DNA of 34,701 nt from Candidatus Hydrogenedentota bacterium (lineage in GTDB: Bacteria > Hydrogenedentota > Hydrogenedentia > Hydrogenedentales > SLHB01): the NCBI GenBank assembly GCA_016215105.1, contig JACRLJ010000027.1, positions 1-34,701 of the forward strand. Reading direction: 5' to 3'. Every line of letters starts with the position of its first letter. Positions within the stretch are counted from its first letter, which is position 1. The notes under the pieces were generated by a model. The model ran no database searches and was not told the DNA's origin. It saw only the letters and a list, made by a program, of their open reading frames with translations. Of this stretch, positions 16,586 to 25,237 are shown in pieces. Made by a program: the position numbers and the translations under genes.

Positions 16586-17602
16586 CTACGTGATCGCGCC
16601 GCGAAGATCGAGTTCTCCCGCAAGAGGGCAGCGCGCGAAACACCCGGGCGCCACCGCGTCAAGCTCGGGGACCTTCTCGCGGCACTGCGCTTGCTGGTAC
16701 ATGCACCGCGGATGAAACGCGCAGCCGGCCGGCCGGTTCGACGGATCGGCGACCTCGCCCTTCAACACGATACGCGAGCGCCGCTTCGCGGGGTCCGCCA
16801 CCGGAATCGCGGACAACAGCGCCTCCGTGTACGGGTGCCGCGGCCGCGCAAAGATGTCGTCAACCGGCGCCAGTTCGACCAGTTGCCCCGCGTACATCAC
16901 GGCGATTCGGTCCGCGATGTGCCGCACCACGCTCAAGTCATGCGCCACAAAGAGGTACGTCAGATTGAGCCGCTGCTGCAGTTCCTGCAACAGATTCAGG
17001 ACTTGCGCCTGCACCGAAACATCCAACGCCGATACCGCCTCGTCGGCGACGATCAGCTTCGGATGCAGCGCCAGCGCCCGCGCGATGCCAATGCGCTGTC
17101 GTTGCCCTCCGCTAAACGCATGCGGATACCGGCGCAGGTGTTCCTGGTTCAGTCCGACCTGCTGCAACAGCGCTCGCACGTGTTCCTCGCGCTCGCGCCG
17201 GTTCTTCATCCCGTGAATCAACAACGGCTCGCCCACGAGATCGAACACGTTCATGCGGGGATTCAGCGACGAATACGGGTCCTGAAAGATCATCTGCATG
17301 TGGCGGCGCAAGGGCTTGAGTTCATCATGACTGGCCTTTGCCAAATCGACTTCCTGCCCATTCAGTGTGAACAGAACGCTCCCGCCGGTCGGATCGAGCG
17401 CGCGAAGTATGGTTTTCGCCACCGTGGTTTTTCCCGATCCGCTTTCCCCAACCAATCCAAGGCATTCGCCTTCATGAATGTCAAAGCTCACGCCATCGAC
17501 CGCCCGAATCAGCCCCGCAACCTTGCCAAACATACCCTTGGTGATGGGGAAATGCTTGGTGAGGTCGCGCACCCGCAACAGCGGTTTCAGCCCGGCGTTC
17601 AT
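16586..17602 (-). CDS. peptide-type ABC importer ATPase, DppF/OppF-like
   Basis: 338-residue ATPase, the second of two that power the importer encoded upstream. The Walker A is GESGSGKTT, the signature [15 protein letters not shown], the Walker [13 protein letters not shown] and the switch His is in FVAHDLSVV. The C-terminal oligopeptide-transporter extension has the Cys-rich [17 protein letters not shown], which in this family holds an iron-sulfur-type or metal site. The ATG overlaps the preceding ATPase stop (ATGA), so both are made together. It ends with TAG. Last gene of the transporter run. Confidence 0.93.
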   Translation of the reverse strand: MNAGLKPLLRVRDLTKHFPITKGMFGKVAGLIRAVDGVSFDIHEGECLGLVGESGSGKTTVAKTILRALDPTGGSVLFTLNGQEVDLAKASHDELKPLRRHMQMIFQDPYSSLNPRMNVFDLVGEPLLIHGMKNRREREEHVRALLQQVGLNQEHLRRYPHAFSGGQRQRIGIARALALHPKLIVADEAVSALDVSVQAQVLNLLQELQQRLNLTYLFVAHDLSVVRHIADRIAVMYAGQLVELAPVDDIFARPRHPYTEALLSAIPVADPAKRRSRIVLKGEVADPSNRPAGCAFHPRCMYQQAQCREKVPELDAVAPGCFARCPLAGELDLRGAIT

Positions 17603-18624
17603 GTGCGTTCACGCTCCCGCTCGCGCGCAAAGCACGCCGCTTTACGGCCCGGAGCGATCTCGACAAACCCAGGAGGTCCGCCATGATCGCATCGGCCGGA
17701 AATCGTCTCGACACAGCGCGTGTGAAAGGGACATCCCGCGATCTGCGCCAATGGATCGGGAAGCGATCCGGCGATCGTCCGCAGTTGAACCTTGCGCTCC
17801 CGGCTCAGCGTCGGGATCGATTGCAGCAAGGCGCGCGTATACGGATGCTGCGGATTATCGAGGACCTCGTTCACTCGTCCTTGTTCCACGATGCGTCCCA
17901 AGTACATTACGGCCACTTCCTGAGCGGCCTCAGCGATCACGCCCAAGTCGTGCGTGATGAGCAGAATCGCCATTCCGAGATCCGCCTGAAGTTCGCGCAT
18001 CAACTCGAGGATCTGCGCCTGAATCGTCACGTCGAGCGCCGTCGTGGGTTCATCTGCGATCAGCAGCGCCGGCTCGCACGCCAACGCCATCGCTATCATG
18101 ACGCGCTGCCGCATGCCCCCGCTCAACTCGTGCGGGTACTGTCGAAAACGGCGCGGGGCGTCGGGAATGCCGACGCGCTCCAGCATCGCCGTCGCGCGGT
18201 CACGCGCGGTCCTGCCCCGCAATGCCGTGTGAAGCGTGATTGCCTCAACGATTTGGTTTCCCACGGAATGGACCGGGCTCAGCGAACTCATCGGCTCCTG
18301 AAACACCATCGAGATCGCCTTCCCACGGATTTGCCGGATGTCGGGACCGTCTTCGCTCATATCCGACAGCACGCGCTCGCGCCCGTTGTCGTAAAACACG
18401 ACGCGACCCGACTCAATACGTCCCGGCGGCGCTATAAGCTTCAGAATGGAGAACGCGGTCACGCTCTTCCCGCAGCCGCTCTCACCCACAATCCCGACGG
18501 TTGCGCCGCGCGGCACGTCCAAGTCCACGCCGTCCACCGCGCGCACTACGCCATCATCCGCGTGGAAGTATGTCCGCAGATTGCGGATGCTCAACACCAT
18601 GCTACGCGCCGCGTCAGCGTGCAT
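17599..18624 (-). CDS. peptide-type ABC importer ATPase, DppD/OppD-like
   Basis: 341-residue ATPase, partner of the next gene. Walker [13 protein letters not shown], signature [16 protein letters not shown], Walker [13 protein letters not shown] and switch His in LITHDLGVI are all intact, and the C-terminal segment has [13 protein letters not shown] chose the ATG at 18624, which overlaps the permease gene by 11 bases. A TTG at 18660 would overlap by 47 and has no ribosome site, and ATG 18600 is a third option. The C-terminus is an odd RERERERT run. Substrate class (dipeptide, oligopeptide or oligosaccharide) is not decidable from the ATPases. Confidence 0.92.
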   Translation of the reverse strand: MHADAARSMVLSIRNLRTYFHADDGVVRAVDGVDLDVPRGATVGIVGESGCGKSVTAFSILKLIAPPGRIESGRVVFYDNGRERVLSDMSEDGPDIRQIRGKAISMVFQEPMSSLSPVHSVGNQIVEAITLHTALRGRTARDRATAMLERVGIPDAPRRFRQYPHELSGGMRQRVMIAMALACEPALLIADEPTTALDVTIQAQILELMRELQADLGMAILLITHDLGVIAEAAQEVAVMYLGRIVEQGRVNEVLDNPQHPYTRALLQSIPTLSRERKVQLRTIAGSLPDPLAQIAGCPFHTRCVETISGRCDHGGPPGFVEIAPGRKAACFARERERERT

Positions 18625-19360
18625 AGGGGTCCGCCGCGTCTCGGAGTCCGTCTCCGACAAAGTTGAACGCCAACACCGTCACAATAACCGCCAGCGCCGG
18701 GGCCAACAGCCACGGGTAACTCGCAATCGCCTGTACGTTCTGCGCCTCTTTCAGCAGAACGCCCCAGCTCGTGATCGGCGGACGCAGACCGAGACCCAGA
18801 AAGCTAAGCGCCGTCTCGCCGAGAATCATTCCCGGTAACGCCAGCGTGAGCGACACAATGATGTGGCTGGTGAACGATGGCAGCAGATGCCGCAGCATGA
18901 TGCGCCACCGGCCCGCGCCCAACAGCGACGCCGCAACCACGAAGTCCTCCTCGCGCAGCGCCAGTATCTTGCCCCGGACTTGCCGCGCCAGCCCCGTCCA
19001 CCCGATGAACGACAGCACGAGCGTGATGCCGAGATAGACCTGAAGCGGCGACCACGACGCCGGCAGCGCCGCCGAAAGCGCCATCCACAAGGGAATCGTT
19101 GGAAACGAACGCAGAATCTCGATGCCGCGCTGGATGACATGGTCCGGCCAGCCGCCATAGTAGCCGGAGAAGACGCCGATGACGAGCCCGATCACAAAGC
19201 TGAGCGCAACACCGATAAGACCAATGGTCAACGAAATGCGGGCGCCGTAGATGACGCGGGAGAACACGTCCCGGCCTAGACTGTCCGTGCCCAACAGGAA
19301 CAGCGTTCCTCCCGGCGCCACGCTCAAGAGCCGGCGTGTGCATGGGATCAATCCCCACAT
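18614..19360 (-). CDS. ABC importer permease, DppC-like, C-terminal part after in-frame stop
   Basis: This 248-residue open stretch holds the whole transport core of a DppC/OppC permease. LLGTDSLGRDVFSRVIYGAR is the family's diagnostic entry to the membrane domain, the EAA loop is EDFVVAASLLGAGRWRI, and LGLGLRPPITSWGVLL and the closing [14 protein letters not shown] are conserved. It is the direct in-frame continuation of the upstream part at 19364-19768: only TAG, then CGG, separate them. The first ATG (19360) has no ribosome site, so independent translation would be weak. In intact relatives the sequence runs on without a break (family knowledge). Either the gene is inactivated, the base is a sequencing or assembly error, or the two parts are made separately. 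Confidence 0.85.
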   Translation of the reverse strand: MWGLIPCTRRLLSVAPGGTLFLLGTDSLGRDVFSRVIYGARISLTIGLIGVALSFVIGLVIGVFSGYYGGWPDHVIQRGIEILRSFPTIPLWMALSAALPASWSPLQVYLGITLVLSFIGWTGLARQVRGKILALREEDFVVAASLLGAGRWRIMLRHLLPSFTSHIIVSLTLALPGMILGETALSFLGLGLRPPITSWGVLLKEAQNVQAIASYPWLLAPALAVIVTVLAFNFVGDGLRDAADPYAR

Positions 19361-19363
19361 CCG

Positions 19364-19768
19364 CTACGGATTCCCCGTCGCGAACAGGCTCAGCGGATAC
19401 GTCCGAGACGTGTCTTCCACGAAATGCACGCGCAGACTCACCGGGTCACGATACCCTTTGAGCGAGTACACAAACGGCCACAGATGAATTCGGCCTTCAT
19501 GCATTACGTGTAGCCGTTGCGGAGGCGCGTACGCGTAGTCAACGTCACGATACGCTAGCGGATACGGAGCTAGGAAATCACAAAACAACGCCGCGGCGTA
19601 TAGACTCACGACGACTACGGCGGAATACACCGCCAGTCGGTGCTTGCGAAAGCGCCTTGCGATGAGCTGCCATTGCGAGGCCCCGTAAAGCTCATTGACT
19701 GGTGACTCGGCGCCGCCGTCCCGTGCAGGCGGCGTACCGTTAGAACTGAAGAGCCGTTCGACCGCCAT
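19364..19768 (-). CDS. ABC importer permease, DppC-like, N-terminal part ended by amber codon
   Basis: 134 residues: a cytoplasmic tail, then the OppC_N-type segment RRFRKHRLAVYSAVVVVSLY with the first membrane helix, then the large periplasmic loop characteristic of this permease subgroup. It ends SLFATGNP at TAG (19366-19364). From memory, relatives read a Tyr at this position before a G-L-I/F-P segment, and here RMWGLIP follows in the same frame. A TAT or TAC to TAG single-base change would explain it. Starts with ATG 19768, preceded by a G-rich site and 2 bases after the previous permease's stop. Without the downstream part it cannot form a channel. Confidence 0.85.
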   Translation of the reverse strand: MAVERLFSSNGTPPARDGGAESPVNELYGASQWQLIARRFRKHRLAVYSAVVVVSLYAAALFCDFLAPYPLAYRDVDYAYAPPQRLHVMHEGRIHLWPFVYSLKGYRDPVSLRVHFVEDTSRTYPLSLFATGNP

Positions 19769-19770
19769 CG

Positions 19771-20766
19771 TCAGCGCCCCCTTCCTTCGTACCGAATCCG
19801 CGGGTCGAGCCACAACAGCAGCAAGTCGGACAGCAGCGTTCCGACCACCGTCAACGTGCTTAACAGCATCACCATGCTGCCCGCGAGGTACATGTCCTGG
19901 TTCATCAGCGCGCGCAGCAAGAGCGGCCCGGTCGTCGGAAGGCCCAGCACGACCGAGACGATCACCGACCCCGAAACGATCGACGGCAGCAGCCAGCCAA
20001 CGGTGCTGGCCAACGGATTCAGCGCTACGCGCACCGGGTATTTCAGCAGCAGCTTGACGCGGGACACGCCCTTGGCGCGGGCGGTCACCACGTAAGGCTT
20101 GCGCAATTCATCCAAGAGATTAGCGCGCATGACGCGGATCAGGCTTGCCGTTCCGCCAAGCCCAATGATGAGGATCGGAATCCACAGATGCGACATAAGG
20201 TCCGCGAACCGCGCTAACGACCACGCCGCGTCTTGATACTGCGGCGAGAATAGGCCACCGGCGCTTACGCCGAAGATACGGTACCCGGCGAACATCAGTA
20301 TCAGCGCCAGGAGAAAGTCTGGTGTCGCCAGCCCGACAAATCCGAAGAAGGTAAACAGATAGTCCCAGATCGAATACTGGCGCACCGCCGAGAGTATCCC
20401 GATCGGGATGGCGATCGCCCAAGTGAACAGCAGCGTAGCGAGCGACAGAATCACCGTGATTACAATCTGCTCACCAATCAACTCCGTAACCGGCTTGTTC
20501 CATTCGAACGACATGCCCATGTCGCCGTGCATGAACCCGCCCATCCATTTGAAGTACTGAACGTATAAGGGCGCGTCGAGGTTGTAACGCGCGCGCAGCG
20601 CGGCTACTTGATCCTGATTGACCGTCTCGCCCGATTCCTCCAGCGCCGCGATGTACGACGTCAGGTAATCCCCCGGAGGAAGCTGAATGATCAGGAACGA
20701 CAAGATGGAAATGATGAACAACGTCGGAATCATCCAAAGAATGCGCTTGGCGATGAGCGTGACCAC
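19771..20766 (-). CDS. peptide-type ABC importer permease, DppB/OppB-like
   Basis: 331-residue inner-membrane permease with about six helices. The N-terminal helix (residues 8-28) and the following LPPGDYLTSY loop are typical of OppB_N. The EAA loop is visible as RKPYVVTARAKGVSRVKLLL, the ATPase-coupling segment. A long periplasmic loop (about 40-95) precedes the membrane core. It starts with GTG at 20766, with GGAGGGAG upstream and 3 bases after the binding-protein stop. The next permease starts 2 bases after its own stop, so the whole set is one operon. Confidence 0.93.
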   Translation of the reverse strand: MVTLIAKRILWMIPTLFIISILSFLIIQLPPGDYLTSYIAALEESGETVNQDQVAALRARYNLDAPLYVQYFKWMGGFMHGDMGMSFEWNKPVTELIGEQIVITVILSLATLLFTWAIAIPIGILSAVRQYSIWDYLFTFFGFVGLATPDFLLALILMFAGYRIFGVSAGGLFSPQYQDAAWSLARFADLMSHLWIPILIIGLGGTASLIRVMRANLLDELRKPYVVTARAKGVSRVKLLLKYPVRVALNPLASTVGWLLPSIVSGSVIVSVVLGLPTTGPLLLRALMNQDMYLAGSMVMLLSTLTVVGTLLSDLLLLWLDPRIRYEGRGR

Positions 20767-20769
20767 GCG

Positions 20770-22803
20770 TCAGTTCTCCCTCCGGAAAAAGCACTCGGGC
20801 GCCATGTTCCCCGGTGTCCGAAACACAAAGGAGGACACGGCTACGTCCGGCACGTTGCGAAAACCTTCTTTCACCACGCACAACGACGGTAATTCACCGA
20901 TCAGTCCGATGACCCACAAGTTTTGGCGGTTGATCTCGATAATCTCTTTGAAGAGGCCTCGCTGTTCCTGCTCGTCGGTTGCGGCCTCGATCTTGCGGTA
21001 GAGGTCAATGCAGCGGAGCATGTCCGGTAGCGGCTTCTCACCGCGCGCGGCGCCGCTGGTGTACCAGCGCATGAAGTCGAGTCCGTAGTACGAACCGACA
21101 TTGTGAGGGAAAAAATAGCGCGGATCGAGCAAAGGCTGATATTCGCCGGCGCCGGTCCACACGGTCACATCGTGCAGCGTGGCGTCCATGCGCCGGTTGA
21201 CCAACTCGCGCGCCAGCATCTTCATCTCGGTCTCGACACCGGCATTGGTCCAGTACTCCGCCACCAACTGAATTAACAGCGGATACAGCATCGCTGATGA
21301 AATCTCGATAGTGAGTTTTAGCGGCTTCCCGTCCGGACGCAGCCTGGTCCCGTTCTTTGCCCTGCGGTCCAGTCCCATTTCGTCCAGCAGGCGATTCGCT
21401 TCGTCCGGGTCAAACTGCGTGTAGGCCGCTTCGTAGTCCGCCGAGTAAAACGGCGACGCTTGAGGAGGGCAAAGTTGCCGGGGCTTGCCTATCCCGAAAT
21501 AGCACGCCTTGTTCAGCTCTTGGCGGTTGATGGCCAACGACATAGCCTTGCGGAACCGGAAGTCGCGGAAGATATCGCGCAGTATCGGGTCCCGGTGGTT
21601 CAGATTGATCAGAATCGCGTTCATCATATCCCCGCCGTCGATCCATTGCCGCACGGTGTATCCGCCGCGCGCCCGGTTCTCCATGAACAGCGGAAAGTTG
21701 TTGAACGCCAGATGACGGTCCTGCATATCCGCTTCGCCGTTGATGGTCTTCAGGTTGATGGTCTCGACGTCATAGATGCTAAGGTCGATGCGGTCGAGAT
21801 AGGGAAGTTGATTCCCCGCTGGATCAACCCTCCAATAGTAGGGGTTCCTTTCAAGCACGATAGGCCGGGCGGGCGGCGGACGCTTCATGATCCACGCGGT
21901 CAGCCGCGGCAAATCCGGATTGGTCCAGTCCTGTTTTCGCGCGAAGAGTTGGAACCACAAGTCGAGACGGTCCTCACGCGCCAATTCCTCCAGCTTCTCC
22001 TTGGGCGCATACTTCGGGTGATACTGTTTCAGATAATGTGCGGGATACAGGATTGCGTCGCTATACCGCGCCGCCATCAGCGGGATGAAGAGGCCGTACG
22101 GCTCCTTAAAGCGGAATCGGAAGGTGTATTCGTCCACGACCTCCAGACTCATCAATACCCCGCCCCGCATGAAGTACGATGGAAGCGTCGGCGTCAGATC
22201 CGCATTGTGCAATATGTCGTCATACCAAAAACGGATGTCATCCGTGGTAAAGGGGACGCCGTCGCTCCAACGAACGCCTTTGCGCAGCCAGAACGTAAAC
22301 GCGCGCCCGTCGTCGTCCACGCTCCAGCGTGACGCTAGATTGGGCAGGACACTGTCACCCAACGCGCCGTATCGGAGCAGGCCTTCGTAGAAGATTCGAT
22401 TCAATTGATTCGCGATGTCACCGGGGCTCGAGGCCAGCCGGTTCCAGGCGCCGCCGTATCGTCCGCATTGTTCGGGTGGTACGATTACCAACGGATCGAA
22501 AGGCAATCGATCGGAGACCGACGCGAGACTCCCCGGCGTGGTCAACGCGTGCAGCATGGGGGCCTCGTGGAACACGCGCCCCCGCTCTGCCGGCCACTCT
22601 TCGACATGGTGTACCGCAGTGGCCTTCGGAGGCGTCCATACCGGCGCCAACGCCGCTTCCGGCGCCCCGGCGGGGGCACTCGTCCCCGCGTCCGCCAACA
22701 TCCACGTCAGCCGCGCTACAACTTGCGTCAGGAAGAAGAAGCCCGCGAGTACCAGCGCGAGCGCCGCTACCGAGAGTGTGAGGAGCGACAAGGAACGCAT
22801 CAT
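20770..22803 (-). CDS. peptide-type ABC importer substrate-binding protein (SBP_bac_5)
   Basis: 677-residue extracellular solute-binding protein, longer than the usual 500-600. The N-terminus has a single long hydrophobic anchor (about residues 5-35) with no lipobox Cys, so it is tethered by a helix, not a lipid. After a proline/alanine-rich linker, the family signature regions are clear: LNRIFYEGLLRYG, FTFWLRKGVRWSDGVPFTTD (split over two strands), RFRFKEPYG and FRKAMSLAINRQEL. These features place it in family 5 (oligopeptide, dipeptide, nickel and some oligosaccharides). I prefer ATG 22803, though GGAGGAG is about 15 bases upstream; the adjacent ATG 22800 is equally possible. A GTG at 22851 lacks a site. 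Confidence 0.92.
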   Translation of the reverse strand: MMRSLSLLTLSVAALALVLAGFFFLTQVVARLTWMLADAGTSAPAGAPEAALAPVWTPPKATAVHHVEEWPAERGRVFHEAPMLHALTTPGSLASVSDRLPFDPLVIVPPEQCGRYGGAWNRLASSPGDIANQLNRIFYEGLLRYGALGDSVLPNLASRWSVDDDGRAFTFWLRKGVRWSDGVPFTTDDIRFWYDDILHNADLTPTLPSYFMRGGVLMSLEVVDEYTFRFRFKEPYGLFIPLMAARYSDAILYPAHYLKQYHPKYAPKEKLEELAREDRLDLWFQLFARKQDWTNPDLPRLTAWIMKRPPPARPIVLERNPYYWRVDPAGNQLPYLDRIDLSIYDVETINLKTINGEADMQDRHLAFNNFPLFMENRARGGYTVRQWIDGGDMMNAILINLNHRDPILRDIFRDFRFRKAMSLAINRQELNKACYFGIGKPRQLCPPQASPFYSADYEAAYTQFDPDEANRLLDEMGLDRRAKNGTRLRPDGKPLKLTIEISSAMLYPLLIQLVAEYWTNAGVETEMKMLARELVNRRMDATLHDVTVWTGAGEYQPLLDPRYFFPHNVGSYYGLDFMRWYTSGAARGEKPLPDMLRCIDLYRKIEAATDEQEQRGLFKEIIEINRQNLWVIGLIGELPSLCVVKEGFRNVPDVAVSSFVFRTPGNMAPECFFRREN

Positions 22804-22852
22804 GAACCGGTCAAGTACTCCTCCCTGTCTGCGGTGGCAATCCCAGGTCACA

Positions 22853-23908
22853 TCAATACGGGTATTCGAGGACGGCCTCCCGAAGGGCTAAATAGTTCTC
22901 CAAAGGGACCTCGTTGTTCAGTTCCGTGCTTGAACCTACCATTAGGCGGCCTTCCGCCGCATCCAGCGCGCGGCGCACGGCGTCGCGAACCTGCGCCGGT
23001 GTGCCGTGCGGCAGCAATTGCGAGACATCAATCGCGCCCGACATAAACAGATGCGGGTACCGGCGGTGAACTTCGCCCACGTCCATCCCCGCCAGCACTT
23101 CCATCGGATTGAGCCCATCGATTCCCGCCGCCACCAATCCGTCCAGGAGCGGGTTCAGATTCCCATCCGAATGAAACATCACCTTGATACCCTGGGCATG
23201 ATACGCGTCCAACACGCGCGTCAGCCGTGGGAAGTAGTGCTCGTGATACCACGCCGGGGCAAGAAACGGGCCGCCCTTGAACGCGATATCGTCTCCCGAG
23301 AACACGGCCTCGATGCCATGATTTCGCGGCAGGCGCTCAATCCACGCGCAGGAACTTACCGCATGACATTCGAGCAGTGCCGGCGTTAGTTCCGGGTAAT
23401 CGGCCAGGTAATAGGAGAAGTGCTCGAGCCCGATCTCACCGCAAATCCCCATTAGACCCAGTAGCGGACCGCCGGGGAAGAAGAACAGTTCTCCCAAGCG
23501 CCGGCGGTGGTCATCAATCGACGCCATGTAGGCGTCCATCTGCTCTTGCTTCGCCGGCGTCCACGATGGGTCGAAGGAGTCAATCTCCGCGCGTTTTGCC
23601 TTCGCATACGCTTCCCCATCCGCGTACCGGACATGTTCGGTCCAGGTGGTCCAACGGAATCGCCGCTCCGTCCGTCCATCGGGCCGAACGCTAGTTCCTT
23701 CTTCCTGGGGCAGCCGCACCATCGGACGAGTGGCGTCTATGGCCGGATCGTAGGCCCGAAACACCACTTCGGGCGCATTCTCGTTGGTCAAGGTTTCCCC
23801 TGCGAAGTAGCTGAGGACGGCGTCATTGCGCAGCAGGTCGAACAGAGGCGCCCGATCGGGCAGGTCACCCCGAATGACCGCTGAAACGCGTTCGCACGAA
23901 CCCTTCAT
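22853..23908 (-). CDS. UROD-like protein (uroporphyrinogen-decarboxylase superfamily), copy 1
   Basis: 351-residue cytoplasmic barrel of the UROD/MtaA superfamily, first gene before the ABC importer. The late-barrel segment IKVMFHSDGNLNPLLDGLVA (H246-S-D248-G249) and GIDGLNPMEVLAGMDV are typical, and GPLLGLMGICGEIGLEHF is the mid-barrel helix. It lacks the RQAGR segment of true heme-pathway UROD, and it lacks the Cys of the HxCG zinc motif in MtaA/CmuA-type corrinoid methyltransferases. So it is neither of those by residue content; the function is unknown, though such proteins are abundant in planctomycete-like genomes beside sugar genes. The ATG at 23908 has AGGAAGGGG upstream. The gap to the binding-protein gene is 49 bases. 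Confidence 0.85.
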   Translation of the reverse strand: MKGSCERVSAVIRGDLPDRAPLFDLLRNDAVLSYFAGETLTNENAPEVVFRAYDPAIDATRPMVRLPQEEGTSVRPDGRTERRFRWTTWTEHVRYADGEAYAKAKRAEIDSFDPSWTPAKQEQMDAYMASIDDHRRRLGELFFFPGGPLLGLMGICGEIGLEHFSYYLADYPELTPALLECHAVSSCAWIERLPRNHGIEAVFSGDDIAFKGGPFLAPAWYHEHYFPRLTRVLDAYHAQGIKVMFHSDGNLNPLLDGLVAAGIDGLNPMEVLAGMDVGEVHRRYPHLFMSGAIDVSQLLPHGTPAQVRDAVRRALDAAEGRLMVGSSTELNNEVPLENYLALREAVLEYPY

Positions 23909-23937
23909 GTTCCCCTTCCTGTTTCGGCCCCCCGCAG

Positions 23938-23965
23938 ACTATCCACCTGGGTGCGTTCGCATCAA
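23938..23965 (-). promoter_or_regulatory. putative promoter of UROD-like/ABC importer operon
   Basis: Minus strand: TTGATG (23965-23960), 16 bases, GATAGT (23943-23938), about 30 bases before the ATG at 23908. A moderate match by eye. Confidence 0.35.
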
Positions 23966-24278
23966 GTTTCCATGATTCGACGCGGTGGCCGTCAGCGCCA
24001 CGTGGTCACGATGTTCACGAGCGCGGCGCCGCCGCCGACACCCCGCGCATATACAACCCCCGGGCGGTCGATCTCTTTGTTCGTGTAGCGCCTGTCCTGG
24101 CGCTCGCGGGACGTCAAGCTCGTCATAGTGTTTGTTTCGCTCCAAACTTCAATTCGCCGAATTCACGCGCACGGAAGCCCCATCACTCTACGGCGGTGGC
24201 GATGGTGAAGTCCATGCGTGGCTAAACGCGGCCCTGTGCTGGCGCGCTGGCGCCTACCGGAAGCGCGGCCTCGCCCCA

Positions 24279-24308
24279 TTGACAAATTCGAAAACTAATA
24301 CGTAATAG
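24279..24308 (+). promoter_or_regulatory. putative sigma70-type promoter of phosphoesterase/receiver-kinase unit
   Basis: A perfect TTGACA (24279-24284), 18 bases, then TAATAG (24303-24308). The start would be near 24315, leaving about a 120-base leader before ATG 24435. The best -35 box seen in the window. Confidence 0.5.
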
Positions 24309-24434
24309 AGCTAGACTACCGGTGAAGATGGCTGTGGCGAATGGGCGATGGTCCCGCGAACCCAACATGCCGAGTGTATTTCGCGGGTGCGGGGTTCCAG
24401 GCCGCCGTAGTCAGGGAAACGAGGAATTACGCCG

Positions 24435-25166
24435 ATGTTGCTAGGAATCGTGGCAGATCTGCACGCGAATCTCGAAGCGACTCAGGCTATTCTCAAGAAG
24501 CTCGACGAAATTCGTCCGGACCGGATCATCTGTCTCGGCGATCTTGCCGGTTACAACGCCAACCCCAATGAAGTTATCGATTTAATCCGCGAGCGGGATA
24601 TCGCATGTCTCATGGGCAACCATGACGCCGCCGCCTGCGGCCTGGAAGAGCCATGGTTCTTTAACTCCCATGCGCAAGCAGCCATCTCGTGGCAGGCCGA
24701 ACGATTGCGCGAAGACAATCGGCGTTGGCTCCGGAACCTGCCCCCCGCCATTCGCCTGAACGGAAAATTCATCGGGGTACACGGGGCGCTTGTCAGCCGC
24801 GATGACTACATACTCGATTGGCTCGATGCGATGCGGCAGATGGACGCGCTTGAAGAGAGCGGAGTGCGAATCTGCTTTTTTGGCCATAGCCACCGCGCCT
24901 CGTTATTCAGTGAGAAAGGCGGAGTGGAAATTACGGGCCAAACCATTACGTGCCAGCTCCATCGCAATAATCGCTACTTCATCAATCCCGGCTCCGTCGG
25001 CCAGCCGCGCGATCACGACTGCCGAGCGGCGTTTGGCCTGTTTGACACGGCCAATCTGACCTTTGAATTCTGCCGAGTCGAGTACGATATCGAGATCACG
25101 GCGGGAAAGATTCTGGCCTGCGGACTGCCGGCCGGGTTGGCCAACCGGCTTGCGGCAGGGAGATAG
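24435..25166 (+). CDS. calcineurin-like metallophosphoesterase (YfcE/MJ0936-like)
   Basis: 243-residue binuclear-metal phosphoesterase. All ligand motifs are intact: ADLHAN (D8, H10), LGDLAGY (D36), GNHD (N62, H63), VHG near the middle and FGHSH, with NPGSVGQPRD near the end, typical of the YfcE-like single-domain group. Such enzymes hydrolyse phosphomonoesters, phosphodiesters or cyclic nucleotides; the substrate is unknown. GAGGA lies about 9 bases before the ATG. It is followed 71 bases later by the receiver-kinase hybrid, likely in one transcript, which hints at a signalling role. It ends with TAG. Confidence 0.88.
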   Translation: MLLGIVADLHANLEATQAILKKLDEIRPDRIICLGDLAGYNANPNEVIDLIRERDIACLMGNHDAAACGLEEPWFFNSHAQAAISWQAERLREDNRRWLRNLPPAIRLNGKFIGVHGALVSRDDYILDWLDAMRQMDALEESGVRICFFGHSHRASLFSEKGGVEITGQTITCQLHRNNRYFINPGSVGQPRDHDCRAAFGLFDTANLTFEFCRVEYDIEITAGKILACGLPAGLANRLAAGR

Positions 25167-25237
25167 GCAAAGTGAAGCCGGAACGAGCATGTTCCATTGA
25201 AATACGACTATTGCGCCGGACACGAGGAGTGTAGGTC

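Larger units (their letters stand above)
23909..24434. other. divergent intergenic region with promoters, no gene seen
   Basis: About 525 bases between the divergent UROD-like and phosphoesterase genes. Promoter-like sequences lie at both ends. I see no RNA gene and no credible coding frame in the middle. Confidence 0.6.

Noticed and set aside
15350-17686. Long plus-strand frame (778 codons) opposite the hydrolase and ATPase genes
   Set aside because: It is antisense to two clear genes, rich in Arg/His/Gln, and shows no domain.
17683-18666. Long plus-strand frame opposite the DppD-like gene
   Set aside because: Shadow of a well-supported ATPase; no domain or ribosome site.
18614-19768. Recoding of TAG as an amino acid
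   Set aside because: TAG is the natural stop of at least four other genes here, so general recoding is unlikely; local readthrough cannot be excluded.
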